Notes under the pieces: generated by a model | Databases searched by the model: none | Told to the model about the DNA's origin: nothing | Seen by the model: the letters and a program-made list of their open reading frames with translations, nothing else | DNA from: Hermatobates lingyangjiaoensis | Taxonomy: Eukaryota; Arthropoda; Insecta; Hemiptera; Hermatobatidae | DNA: 64,000 nucleotides | NCBI GenBank assembly: GCA_026182355.1 | Contig: JAPFBL010001617.1 | Coordinates: 7,193,001-7,257,000, forward strand | Reading direction: 5' to 3' | Position numbers and translations under genes: made by a program | Shown here: piece after piece, positions 53,950 to 64,000 of the stretch | Layout of the letters: every line of letters starts with the position of its first letter | Position numbering within the stretch: position 1 is the first letter of the stretch

Positions 53950-55835
53950 TCTGACTTTCTTACTGTGCTTTAGACTTTGATATATATATTTAAATAGCTT
54001 ATAATAGGAAAATTAATGGTTAGTCGCCATATGAAGAAGTTGCATAAAAAAACCGCATCAGTTATTACATTATATTTTAATCTGCTTCCATATTACATAG
54101 GCGAACTATATTTTTAATTCAACACAACATACATGATGTCAGCGATAATATGTTGTCTTAAATATTGGATTTTTTTATCTTTTTTTTAATAAAACTTCTA
54201 ATTGGAGCTCTTCTACTACAAATAACGTTTAAGTATTATTTTATAAGATAATTTGTTTTAGAATATTCTTCTAATATAGCATTTAAGTACTTAGTGAAGC
54301 TTAAGTATTAAGTACTTATTAGGTATTAAGTAAGAATTAAGTATTAAGTATTAAGTATATTTCTATGATATACGGGTACCAAAGGAGATGACTGAAAAGA
54401 ATCCAACTACATTCTCATCGGTCGTAGAAAATGAAACAATTCTCTAATGATATCAATTATATCGGATAATAGACTGGAATGGACAGTTTGCAATAATGTT
54501 AAGTGGAAAAGATAAGTGAGATAATTCACTTTGGAAAACAGTATCCAACTAAAAACATCCTAAAGGATTGGATGAAATAAAAAATCTGGGGTGACCTACA
54601 CTCAACTTTACTGTAACCAACATAATATCAAAGTCAATAACAATCAACTGTTTTTTGTTTTATTTTAGTGTAGCTATACATACATTTTAATCAATTATGC
54701 GTAATTTATTTACATGTAGTTATAATAATTTTACTAATGATAAGAAAAATGAATTCATAGGTCTCTGACATCTATTAAAAGCAATGTGATGCTGTAAGAG
54801 ATTATTTCTTAGGACATGGGAACATAACATGAAATCGTAACTTTGGCTTTGCAACATTTTTATTATAGCTGTTGTAAAACCAGTAATATCATATGCGCTG
54901 GTTATGTAATGTACAAAAACAAATATTTACAGGGATGTTGAGTCAAAAATTACGTGTATTTACACAAGAGAGTATCGGGTAATGAAGCAGTGGACGAACA
55001 AGGAAAGGTTAGAGCCAAACAAAGGTTCTATGGCCAGGGCATTACTCAGGTTTCGTAAGAATGCCGTTGAGTTTGGATAAACAGGAAAGTAGATTAAAGG
55101 TAGAGGGAGAAATTGCATCTACTTTAGTTTAGAAAAGCTCATTCCTAAAGTACATGAATGTTTATGAAAATAAAATGAAAAAAATTTCAGCAAAATGGTT
55201 AGAGCACTTTATTATTTTTATGTATTATGAAATACTTTGTAACTACTTCACAAATACCGTATTACTACGACTTTTTCCATTTATTCTAGTTATCTTTTTT
55301 TTTAGGAATTACCTTTTCTAAAAAAAACCCTCATGTACCCAGTTCTAACCATGGCGCATTCGCTTTCGAAGCATAGATGATTTATATGTTTGATGATTAC
55401 TTCCTTCTTGTGTTTGAAATAAAAATTTTCCCAAGAATATACTGACTAATATGAGGAGGACCACCAACTTGGCAAAGGTGAATTAATTATGGAGTCTATG
55501 ACTTCAAAAAAATACCAGAATTCCGTTGAATAATTAGGATAAGTAGATTAATATAAAATGGTTACTGAGGAGGTGTCAATCAAAGTTACTCGAAATACTC
55601 AATCAGACAAGGTGAATTGGTAAGCCCAATCTATTTTGGGTAGATAGATAGTAGAGAATAGTGTACTAACGTCGCAATAACAGAACAATTGGATGAAATG
55701 TTTGGAGGAGAGAAACATTCGTTAACTAGCTGTATTGCTGATGATATTGAAGCTGCAGTTGTTCACATATTTCAATTCTGACGATCATGATTGTCTTTGA
55801 CACATAATGAAATTCAATACAATGTTAATATGAAT
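53950..55835. other. Spacer with a solo TIR and AAGTATT repeats
   Basis: 54290-54360 is a short minisatellite of 'aagtatt' units. At 54578-54660 'aaatctggggtgacctacac' with 'tcaactttact' is a solo terminal repeat of the 2.1 kb TIR element. No gene is recognised; a patch at 54935-55170 is richer in codon-like sequence but has no family signal. Confidence 0.5.
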
Positions 55836-55839
55836 ATTT

Positions 55840-56260
55840 TTACTTTACTATGATTAAAGTCTAGTGATTGTGAAAAAAATTGAACTCGAGATTTTGACGG
55901 AATTACATGTTTTGAGGTCCCAAATGTCGTTTTATGAAGGTTTTTCAATGATATTTGTGTGTGTGAGAGGATGGGTGGGTGAGTATATATCCAAAGTTTG
56001 TGGCCACGCTGCGGTCCAGAATCTTTGATGGATCAAGTTGATATTTTACAGTTGTTTTATAACTTATATGCCACTGATCAAGGAATTAGAGCATTTCAAA
56101 AACACGCTTGACATTTACTTAAAAAAAGTCGCCAGTCAAAAAAGGGTTAAAGTTCTTGAACTTCAGGGGAGTGAATATAACAAAATACAAAATAAAATAT
56201 TTTATAGATTTTTTACAAAGTTTTTAAAGATGTCTGAGCTAAATTAATTTTAATTTTTGG
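55840..56260 (-). mobile_element. TIR element copy D, inverted fragment
   Basis: The + strand reads the complement of 26160-26390: 'gagattttgacggaattaca', 'tgttttgaggtcccaaatg', 'gtggccacgctgcggtccag' and 'aatctttgatggatcaagtt'. It is the right-hand part of the TIR element in the opposite orientation. The 69-residue frame at 56038 lies in its decayed interior and is not supported as a gene. Confidence 0.7.
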
Positions 56261-58390
56261 GAGAATATCTGCATGTATAAACTTCATACCAAATGAAATG
56301 CATCGTTTACTTCATCGGCAATAATGCTGCCATCAAAATTTGTAAATTTAGCAAAATCACTTTTTTTTATGTCTGTTAAATATTTTTACAAAAAAGTGTA
56401 CTTACATTTTTGTTTTTGAGAGTTTAGGCTTTTAGTAACAACAGACTGAAATGCATCGGTTTGCAACAACTCTCTTCTATTGTAAATGTTGCAAATGTTA
56501 TAGTAAGTAAAGTTCAACGTTTCATTTTCAAATTATGGTTCAAAATAAAATAAAAATTAAAGTTCTTGCATGTTTAAATGAATATAACTATTTCAAATAT
56601 ACATTCAAATTGTTAATGCCACAGAGGTTTTATAATAATATGATGATTTTCAAATTTGTTGGAACTTACTTTTAGAAAATTACAGGATTTCGACCGTTAG
56701 TCATAATTAGTAATATAACTCGACGAAGAAAATGTCGGATTACAAAGGTTTCTTGATTTCATGACTGCTCGGATATACTGAAATACGATTGAGTAAGTTT
56801 CCTAGATCAAGAATATGCAACCCACTGCTTACAAGCCGCATTGCAGCCTCTGCTTATTTAATTTATAAGTGATTTCTTTTTCAGTTACATTGTGATTTAC
56901 TCTCATACCACACGATTACAAGTCATGATACGATAAAATTCATTAATGTACTTACTACCTGTGAGTATCTTTTGAAAAGTATCATAATGAACATACACTT
57001 CTTGAATTTGACAAAGAATTGCGTACCGTCTATGAATTTGATTAAACTATCAATGTATGCAGGAACCAACACCCAAATGGGTGCATACAGTGTGGACAAT
57101 TTGTTTCATATATAAGAAACATCCAAATACCTAAAAGAAATAGGTTGGACAATGATAATTTTATAACATTCATAAAAACGTTTTAGAATAAAGACAACAG
57201 GACTGGAAATATCTCATTACAAGAAGAAAATTTAAAAAATCGCATTAATTTAATTTTGAGTGAATAATTTAATTATTGGTGTTTTTACACATTTTTCCTA
57301 TCAAAAAAATCATTATATTTCAAATATGGAATTAAGTTTATTAAGTAATTTTGTTGCCTGATAAATGACTTAAATTTGTAATTTGGCGCATTACGAAAAA
57401 TAAAGTGGATTTTTCTGCACTACAAAGTGCATAAATATATAATTATAATTAGAATAAAAATTATCAAACCAAGAGTTCTAAAGAAAATATTACAAACTTT
57501 CAAGTTTCAATGTCATAATGTAGAAAGATGTAGTTTTATCTAATAGGCTGTAATACATACCAAGGCTCTAAGCTCATGTTAAATTAGATATAATCCAATA
57601 CCTTTGGATTTTATTCAGTAATAGGGCTAATGGAAACCTTTAATTTTTAGTTTTTGTTTAAAAAAAATATTAGTTTTATTCTACATAAAATTCCTAATTA
57701 TTTTCATGATGTTAATTACAAAAAAATTAACCAATGTCCATATATTGTTTAACTAAACTTATAAATCAAAATAAATAGTATTATTTCTCTCATAATTCTT
57801 CAGACAAATTCAGACAAGAAAATACGTAAGAAGTAGAAAAATAGCGTAATATCATAGAGTTCTTAATCAAATTGTAACACTGTGTTACAAAATTGTTGAA
57901 ATTCAACAAATGACTTTATATTGACTCAAACAAGTGATTAAAACGTATTTTAATTTTTGTAGCCTGTAAATGAATTACTAATTTAATTTTACTAAGTTGT
58001 GTAGTGATTTTTTCCTTGAACTATAAAATTATTTGTTTTAAGTTACTAAAGTATCTATCTTTATTATTTGTTTATTTATTTTTAGTTACTTAGAGAAATA
58101 TTTTAAGCAGTTATGGACCTTATTTTTGCTATTCTTAATTTTTTTGAATTCAAAGGACATATTATATTAACTTTTTATTATAATCTTTATTATTTTCTTT
58201 CTATTGCTTTTTTTTTATTGCTTCTATAATATATATATAGAATATCAAACCACAATATATAAAGTTCGTGAGTTTGTTTGTTTGTTTCTTTATTCACCCA
58301 TTTTCCGTGGAGATAGAGACCGAAAATTATAATATATATCATTTATTACCTGAATAATGTTAAATAAAAGAAAATTATTATTTAATTCCA
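56261..58390. other. AT-rich spacer
   Basis: No gene or repeat recognised. There is only a short TA run near 58230 followed by 'atatcaaaccacaatatata', a scrap of the AGATCT-family flank. Confidence 0.5.
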
Positions 58391-58394
58391 AAAA

Positions 58395-58720
58395 TTGGAG
58401 CAAGGGTAGCAGGTGGCTTGCGGGCTTGCCGATGACTGTAGTGCAAACATATTATAAATAAATGTGACAAAAACAATTTTTTTTAATTTAATATTTGCCT
58501 AATATAAACACTGGTAATAAAGTAAGGGATGGAACCAGTGTAGCCCAGTGGCTTCCGTGCTCCTCGCTGACAGTAGCACTGGTATATCTATATAAATAAA
58601 TGAAAGGTTTTTGTCTGTACATTGCTTAGAACAGACTCATTTCAAGTTTTCTTTCCGTTTCATACTTAAGAGAAGCCGCATTTACCCTTAGAATAATTTC
58701 TGTTTGTCGGTTTGTTCGCA
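58395..58720 (+). mobile_element. SINE-like pieces and a dispersed repeat
   Basis: 58530-58580 has 'gtgtagcccagtggcttccg', a tRNA-like A box, and 58398-58430 has a similar 'ggtagcaggtggcttgcggg'. From 58585 the sequence repeats 30893-31035 ('tctatataaataaatgaaag', 'tttctgtttgtcggtttgt'). The order suggests a SINE head joined to another repeat. Confidence 0.45.
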
Positions 58721-59420
58721 AAATATTGTCACCAGCAAACTCAGCCACCATAAGACATAACAAGCTGAAACTTTGGCAGTAGATTTGTGTATGTCTAACT
58801 TAAAATCTCAGCTTTGAATGGATTAAATATTCAACAATGAAGCGAAGTTATGCACTTTAAGCCGTGTTTGGCCAACTGCACAGACATGTTTATTTTGAAA
58901 AATACAGGTGTAGCAATTAGATATTGTTAGTTGACTTTAATTACATTTGCGTACATGAATATATTGCGTATTTGAGCTTATTCACAAGGTGTTTCCCAGA
59001 GTTTAAGATGTATTATCTATTCAGAATAAATGGCTTTGTGAACGAGCAATTCTCAAGCCTTACTAATGAACAGGCAGGAAAAACCAACAAACAAATTCTT
59101 AAGCTATATCAAGCCGAAGATAGAACTTAAAAGTCAGGATTCTGATCCACTATCCGTTTCCATTCAATGAATTGCAATGTCTCGTCTGAGTCTGTTTCGG
59201 AATGACGGTAGCTAAGCAGCAAGGGGAAAGAAACTCTTACTACCGCAGGAATTGAACTGGGTGAGACTAAGTTTTTCTCACATATTCAACTGTAGCTTGC
59301 TTGCCCAAGAGTCAGAGGTTCCGATTCTTCGTTTGAAAGCTAGCAAACAATCTTTCATAATAAACTCGGGAAGTAAAAATCAACCACTTAACCGCAGTAA
59401 GAAAGCAGAAATGCACTGAA

Positions 59421-59504
59421 ATCTTTTGACCAAAATAACTGGTCCCCGTCAGTTCAGGAGTTACTCTGACGAGGACCAGTTATTTTAGGTGAAAGATCTT
59501 AGTC
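59421..59504. ncRNA. Inverted pair of hammerhead-like motifs
   Basis: On + at 59461-59504: TTACT, CTGACGA, G, GACC...AGGT hairpin, GAAA, AGATCT, T, AGTC. On - at 59421-59452: CTGACGG, GACC/GGTC hairpin, AAAAGATTTC. The pair makes a cruciform-like inverted repeat. Confidence 0.45.
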
Positions 59505-59595
59505 CCATTTCTGAAATGTTAACTGTTTTTTAGACATTGATAAACATATATATGCATATGGACAAGAAAAACACTGGCAAAGACACACTTCAAAA

Positions 59596-59616
59596 TTTCG
59601 AAAACTGTTTCATCAG
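59596..59616 (-). ncRNA. Hammerhead-like motif, short stem II
   Basis: CTGATGA and GAAA are complete on the - strand, 10 bases apart, with only AAC/GTT able to pair. The palindrome is decayed to ATTT. Confidence 0.3.
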
Positions 59617-60162
59617 GAACGTATGTTATTGGCTTGAAAGGAAAACCACAACTCTCTTACATATATATGCATATATGCAAAAGTGATAGAGTGAAGACAC
59701 CTGACTCTGTAATCAAGGAAAGTATACGAAAAGGAGTAAACAAAAAGAAAGAAGTTCTAAGTACTTTAGAGAGTTACCTTGTTTTCAAAGAACTACTCGT
59801 AACATAGAGTCCATCATTTCCAACATAAAAGTAAAAAAATAGTCTAATACAAGAAAGAAGAACACAAATTAAGCTCTCTGATTTGCATTCACTGCGATGA
59901 TGAAAATATTGAAAAGTGATCCCTCTCCGTGCTGAACTTTGTTTTGTTTTTTATCACATATATATAATCACTGCAAACCAAAAAAAAAAAAAACAAACAA
60001 ATTATCAATGAAAAATGAAAACTTTGTATTAATATTGTAATGATATTTTGTGTGTAGACTCATGTGTGTTTGTTGTGATGTTTTTGCATACTTATATGTA
60101 GCATGATTTTGTATTTGATACACTGTCGGACACTGTTTTTGATGGAAGGGTTAGCATAATGT

Positions 60163-60190
60163 CATATATATATATATATATATATATATA
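60163..60190. repeat. (TA)n tract
   Basis: TA dinucleotides directly followed by 'gttcaatgtagcaaaagaaa', which returns inverted at 60378-60395. The tract therefore bounds a PLE-type end. Confidence 0.8.
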
Positions 60191-60231
60191 GTTCAATGTA
60201 GCAAAAGAAACAAAGAGAAATAAAAGCAGAG

Positions 60232-60265
60232 TCTCTAATTTTTGGGTTGAACCGTCTTCGGGAGA
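60232..60265 (-). ncRNA. Hammerhead-like motif (AATT family), changed core
   Basis: On the - strand: TCTC, CCGAAGA, C, GGTT/AACC hairpin, CAAAAATT, A, GAGA. Stem I and stem II pair, but U4 and G12 are altered. Confidence 0.4.
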
Positions 60266-60309
60266 GATAAGTGAGGGAAATCAAGCGCACTGGTTCAGAG
60301 ACTGTTGGA

Positions 60310-60347
60310 GACTCCTGAAGACGGTTTAAACCGAAAATTGGAGACTG
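60310..60347 (+). ncRNA. Hammerhead-like motif (AATT family)
   Basis: GACTC, CTGAAGA, C, GGTT-TA-AACC, GAAA, AATT, G, GAGAC. The flanks pair at four of five positions. The base before stem I is G, which hammerheads do not cleave well. It is the inverted partner of 60232-60265. Confidence 0.45.
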
Positions 60348-60431
60348 TAAGAGTGTGCATTTGATTTCTCTATGCTTCTTTTGCTACATTGAACTATATT
60401 TGTCCGTTTCGGATCGTATTCCAACGAAAAA

Positions 60432-60465
<34 letters not shown>
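60432..60465. repeat. (TA)n tract at a PLE-type end
   Basis: It precedes 'tttgtaaatttggggagcaa', comparable with 'ttggcagcagatcttc' after other TA tracts (1150, 42418). Confidence 0.7.
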
Positions 60466-60469
<4 letters not shown>

Positions 60470-60630
60470 AAATTTGGGGAGCAATCCTTCTTTTATACAT
60501 GTTTTGTTGAACGACCTTTGTACTAAGGCATGAATGAATTTCATTTACCATCTTTCAAGTTTTCTCACCGTTTTAAATCTTTCCGGTACTCTAAACACTA
60601 GTTCTCCAAATGATTTATTACTCACAACTG

Positions 60631-60660
60631 ACATGTTTTGGTCTCCTTGACCATCTTCAG
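60631..60660 (-). ncRNA. Hammerhead-like motif (ACATGT family), G12 changed
   Basis: On the - strand: CTGAAGA, T, GGTC/GACC with loop AAGGA, AAAA in place of GAAA, palindrome ACATGT, C. It shares helix III with the best copy at 38287-38345 but has a different stem II. Confidence 0.45.
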
Positions 60661-60709
60661 AAATATTCATATATAAATAAAGGTATAAAATATAATATAT
60701 ATATTTATT

Positions 60710-60985
60710 TATGTAGGTGTGTTATCTAATCGGGATTCGGTCAAATTTTCTAGGTTCAAAAATCAAACTCTCATTGCCGACAGTCTAGTCCAAGGTTTTG
60801 TCCGGTTAAGATTGTTGTTCTTCTAAATATTGTAAATTTCATTTTCTTAGTCCAAACATTTTTACTTCTGCCTATTAAAAAGGTTTTAAAATAAAACCAA
60901 AACGTCGGCAATGAGAGTTTGATTTTTGAACCTAGAAAATTTGACCGAATCCCGATTAGATAACACACCTATTCTATCAAACGGT
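60710..60985. mobile_element. Short PLE palindrome made of two terminal ends
   Basis: 'aggtgtgttatctaatcggg' at 60715 returns inverted at about 60950-60970 ('cccgattagataacacacct'). In between, the left arm contains 'agtctagtccaaggttttgt' and the right one the GAAAC hairpin in changed form (CAAAACGTCGGC). This is a 255-bp miniature of the palindrome at 2261-3811 without the endonuclease. Confidence 0.7.
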
Positions 60986-61003
60986 CGATATATTATTGAA
61001 TCT

Positions 61004-61004
61004 G

Positions 61005-61049
<45 letters not shown>
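61004..61049. repeat. (TA)n tract
   Basis: It follows 'cggtcgatatattattgaat', exactly as at 3847, and leads into an AGATCT-family flank (aagatttcacataaacacgt). Confidence 0.85.
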
Positions 61050-61052
<3 letters not shown>

Positions 61053-61115
61053 ATTTCACATAAACACGTGAAATAACAATCAATGATCAAACCACAATAT
61101 GAAATGGGAAAACAA

Positions 61116-61226
61116 GACTAAGATCTTTCAACCGTAACAAGCGGTCTTCGTTAGAGTCAAGAACCCAAATCGGTTGGGTTTTTGACTCTGACGGAGACCG
61201 CTTGTTAGGGTTGAAAGATCTTAGTC
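61116..61226. ncRNA. Head-to-head pair of AGATCT-family hammerhead-like motifs
   Basis: On - at 61116-61158: GACT, CTAACGA (G5 to A), A, GACCG/CGGTT, GAAA, AGATCT, T, AGTC. On + at 61184-61226: GACT, CTGACGG (A9 to G), A, GACCG/AGGGTT, GAAA, AGATCT, T, AGTC. The two arms are about 50 bp, 25 bp apart, and each has one damaging core change. Confidence 0.5.
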
Positions 61227-61319
61227 TTGTTTTCCCATTTTATATTGTGGTTTGATCATTGATATATAATGTATATATAAATATTGATAAAAGTATCCAC
61301 CGCGGAATACAAACAATAA

Positions 61320-61745
61320 TAAAGTTTATCGGGACTCGGTCAGTTCTTCAGGTTCAAATTAAACTCTCATTGCCAACGTTTCGGTTTTTATTTAAAACCT
61401 TTTCATATTCAGAAGTATAAATTTTGAAACAGAAAAACTAAGTATTACATTACAAATTATTTTACAAAGAAAAATAGTCTGTGGATTTCAACAACTGTAG
61501 TTTGAATGAACACGTGACACTGAACTTATTACCCAAACTATATAAATATTGATAAAAGTATGGATCGTGGAATAGAAACAGAACTGAAGTTTATAGGGAC
61601 TCGGTCAGTTCTTCAAGTTCAAATTAAACTCTCATTGCCAACGTTTCGGTCTTTATTTAAAACCTTTTTCATAGGCAGAAGTATAAATTTTGAAACAGAA
61701 AAACTAAGTATTACATTATAAATTATATATATGTATATATTGGTG
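61320..61745 (-). mobile_element. Two tandem short PLE ends
   Basis: 'gggactcggtcagttcttca' with 'attaaactctcattgccaac' occurs at 61329 and again at 61598. Each is followed by the 'gtttcggt...tttaaaacc' hairpin and 'aagtataaattttgaaacag'. Spacing is about 270 bp, so this is a partial tandem of one terminal sequence. Confidence 0.7.
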
Positions 61746-62150
61746 CAGGAGGGCAGCAATTCATCACGTAAGCACATTTCCTTAAAGTACTCAGCTTCTC
61801 CGTTCACGCGGTCTACTCTATCATGACTTTTATACTGGTCTACTAATCGGAACATGTACTAAAAGAGTATGAACCAATTCTCTACATTAAATTGTGAATT
61901 TATTAATTCAGTTGAATAAATTACTCGGTTTAATTTTTTGACTAGTAAACAATCCTGATTATAGTCTTTGGCAAGTTTCAAGTGAAATTTTTACATTAAT
62001 ATTGTATATGGAGAGTAAAACACAAATTATATCAAGAAAAGAAAAAAAGAAAAACACAAGTCAATTTGATTGCTGAGAGTGGGTTTTTTAAAATACTGTG
62101 TGGTTAAATTAACGTGTAAACTAGTTACAAAATTCAATACACTTCGCCTA

Positions 62151-62190
62151 GGCCAACATTTCGCTAAAGTTGTATAGCATCATCAGAGCT
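62151..62190 (-). ncRNA. Hammerhead-like motif with a GCTA/TAGC stem II
   Basis: On the - strand: GCT, CTGATGA, T, GCTA/TAGC with an 8-base loop, GAAA, ATGTT, GGC. The core is complete and stem I (GCT/GGC) pairs with one wobble. The palindrome is decayed (ATGT for ACGT). Confidence 0.5.
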
Positions 62191-62199
62191 GTAAAAAAT

Positions 62200-64000
62200 T
62201 AAAACATCTAGTCAACAAATAGTTACAAAACGAACAAGAAATAATATACAATTATTAAACCGTTACCTCAAACACCTGGACTCAACAGACTTTAGAAGTT
62301 CTACAAAAAGGTTTATACAAGAAATACATGCGTTAAGTGCAAAATATGTATTATGATAAACTAAAAACATTAATTTATATCATTTTTTCTATTATATAAT
62401 GTAACAGCCTAGGTGAAGTGTGTTCATGTTTAAACCCTCGAGAACTTTAGCAACCCGCTGTTATTCCTAAATTTCTTGTGGTCACGAAAATAATATAATT
62501 TTTTTATATACAGTAATTCATAAGGAAATTATAAGAATGATCTTATGACTTATGATGGAAAACTTTCACTCCAATTATTAGACAGGTGGTAAAGGTCATA
62601 AGATCATAAATGCCGGGACTGCTGGAAACTTAAACAAACCATATTATAGGAAGATCTGTTAATATCCACTAAAGTAATAACGAATTAATTGTTTACATCA
62701 AATGACTTTTTTATATCATAATAATAAGGATATTATGATAATCATAATGACTTTCATTATTATAATAAAAAATGATAACATTACTATTTGCATGAAACGT
62801 TAATTGTCCCAAACATAAATAAAATATTGTTTTTAGAATAAAAATAAGTTTTTTTAAAATTATTTTTTAGAACGGCGCCGACTAAGTAAGGTAGTAAATA
62901 ATAAAGAAACAGACATCAGTAATATTGTTAATTAATATGATTAATCTGTTAAAATTATCCCTTATTTTACATTAAATTAATTAGTTTTTGATCTATTCTA
63001 GATTGAATTTTAAAATTAATTAGGTTGAATTTTAGGTAATTTTTTTATGCTTAGAAAAGAAATAAACATTAAAGCAAGTGACTGGAATGTTTAAATTAAT
63101 TTAAAAGCGGCTTGATAAGTCTGTTTACAAATCTTTTTTGTCTGTATGTTATAAAATAAGACTGTTTTATATATATGAAACTGAATATAAATACCACATG
63201 TGTGCTAATAAGATAGATATAACTTATACACAATGGAGATATCACAAAATCAAAGGTATTTTATTGTTGTGTGCATTTGTGTTGTCACGAAGGACAATTT
63301 TCGAATATATATATGTATTTCGGTTTTTATACTTTTTGCTTGTTGTGAATAAGCGATTCTACGATAGAAGTGTGCAATAATTAATACGGATTATAGGCAG
63401 ACCATATTTCAATTAACATAATGTATCCGTATGTGCGCTGCTTTAAAAAATGAAATCAATATTAGTTTAAAAGTCTTTTGAGTTAGATATCAAGTCTTTA
63501 TAAGTCAAGAAAGATGTAATGTTAACAGAATAAGAAATATATGTATAAATAAATGTATGTAAACTTCTATTTTTTACTGTTTGATATTAATTTTTACTTC
63601 TTTTTTGAAAGAAATTGTGCAAGAAAACTATTAAATTAATTAGTTATTGCTAAAAATACAGGTAACCGTGTTTTTAGAAGCCAAGTTTCTATATGATAAC
63701 TTCAAACTTTACGTAATCAGTATCAATTATTTATTATTTGAATGAAAAGAGATAAAATACAGAATGGCGAATAAAATATATTAAAGTTTTTAATTTCATT
63801 GTTCTACCTTATTAAAAAAAATCTTTTTTAAATTTTTAGTGGTAATAACTTCAATTAAAAGAAAACGTGTTTTAATTTTAATAAGCGAAATTTATGAGAG
63901 CTAATGTTCTTTAATTTAAAAATGAGTAAACTTGCAGTGTTTAATATAAGTAGGTATTGAAAAATGTAGAACTTTCATGCAAAAGTAATGATATAGTGCC
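62200..64000. other. AT-rich end of the window
   Basis: No gene, repeat boundary or conserved frame is recognised here. The 80-residue frame at 63138-63380 has no motif. Confidence 0.5.

Noticed and set aside
58924..59130. 68-residue frame
   Set aside because: No family motif, no splice or polyadenylation context, in a repeat-rich stretch.
59320..59345. tRNA B-box-like gaggttccgattcttcg
   Set aside because: No A box at the right distance and no folding partner; too weak to report as SINE.

Overview
The window is AT-rich animal DNA and shows no bacterial organisation. It has spliced genes with multi-kilobase introns, (TA)n and (CA)n tracts, and many decayed transposons. The repeats include Penelope-like elements (PLEs), BEL/Pao and Ty3/gypsy LTR elements, hAT and pogo-type short transposons, SINE-like pieces and a satellite array. 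This mix and the protein similarities fit an arthropod; a chelicerate is my impression only, and the sequence does not prove a species.

Host genes. From 73 to 17431 on the + strand lie the last six coding exons of synoviolin (HRD1/SYVN1), the ER-associated degradation ubiquitin ligase. The first visible exon carries the second half of the RING-H2 finger and the upstream exons lie outside the window. All splice phases join cleanly. From 21101 to 20343 on the - strand is an apparently single-exon 252-residue pre-SET/SET/post-SET methyltransferase, most like the SET half of SETMAR and nematode set-23. The two genes converge, with about 2.9 kb between them. One more likely host exon, a 33-codon terminal exon on the - strand, lies at 47102-47001; I could not name its gene.

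Mobile DNA. The synoviolin introns hold PLE endonuclease pieces (0.66-3.8 kb, including a nearly perfect 1.55 kb palindrome), two copies of an unnamed 2.1 kb element with terminal inverted repeats, and a hAT transposase fossil. Downstream of the SET gene are a BEL/Pao gag-protease fossil (21.9-23.6 kb) and the best copy of the TIR element (24.3-26.5 kb). Then come an AT-rich stretch, two well-bounded MITEs (28.98-29.61 and 31.99-32.53 kb), and a 2.4 kb array of ~118-bp satellite units interrupted by a 576-bp GC-rich insertion with a 16-bp target duplication (34.7-37.2 kb). From 38.5 to 53.2 kb there is a dense patch of PLE reverse transcriptase and GIY-YIG fragments and a GC-rich gypsy pol with its polymerase core deleted. 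The last 11 kb hold short PLE ends, SINE-like pieces and nothing recognisably coding.

Most notable signal. About 25 short sequences share one architecture: short stem, CTGANGA, hairpin, GAAA, 4-6 base palindrome, one base, stem partner. This is the layout of the small hammerhead ribozyme variants known from Penelope-like elements, with a helix III so short that two molecules must pair. Several unrelated sequence families here keep the plan while changing the paired bases, and most copies lie next to (TA)n tracts or PLE debris.
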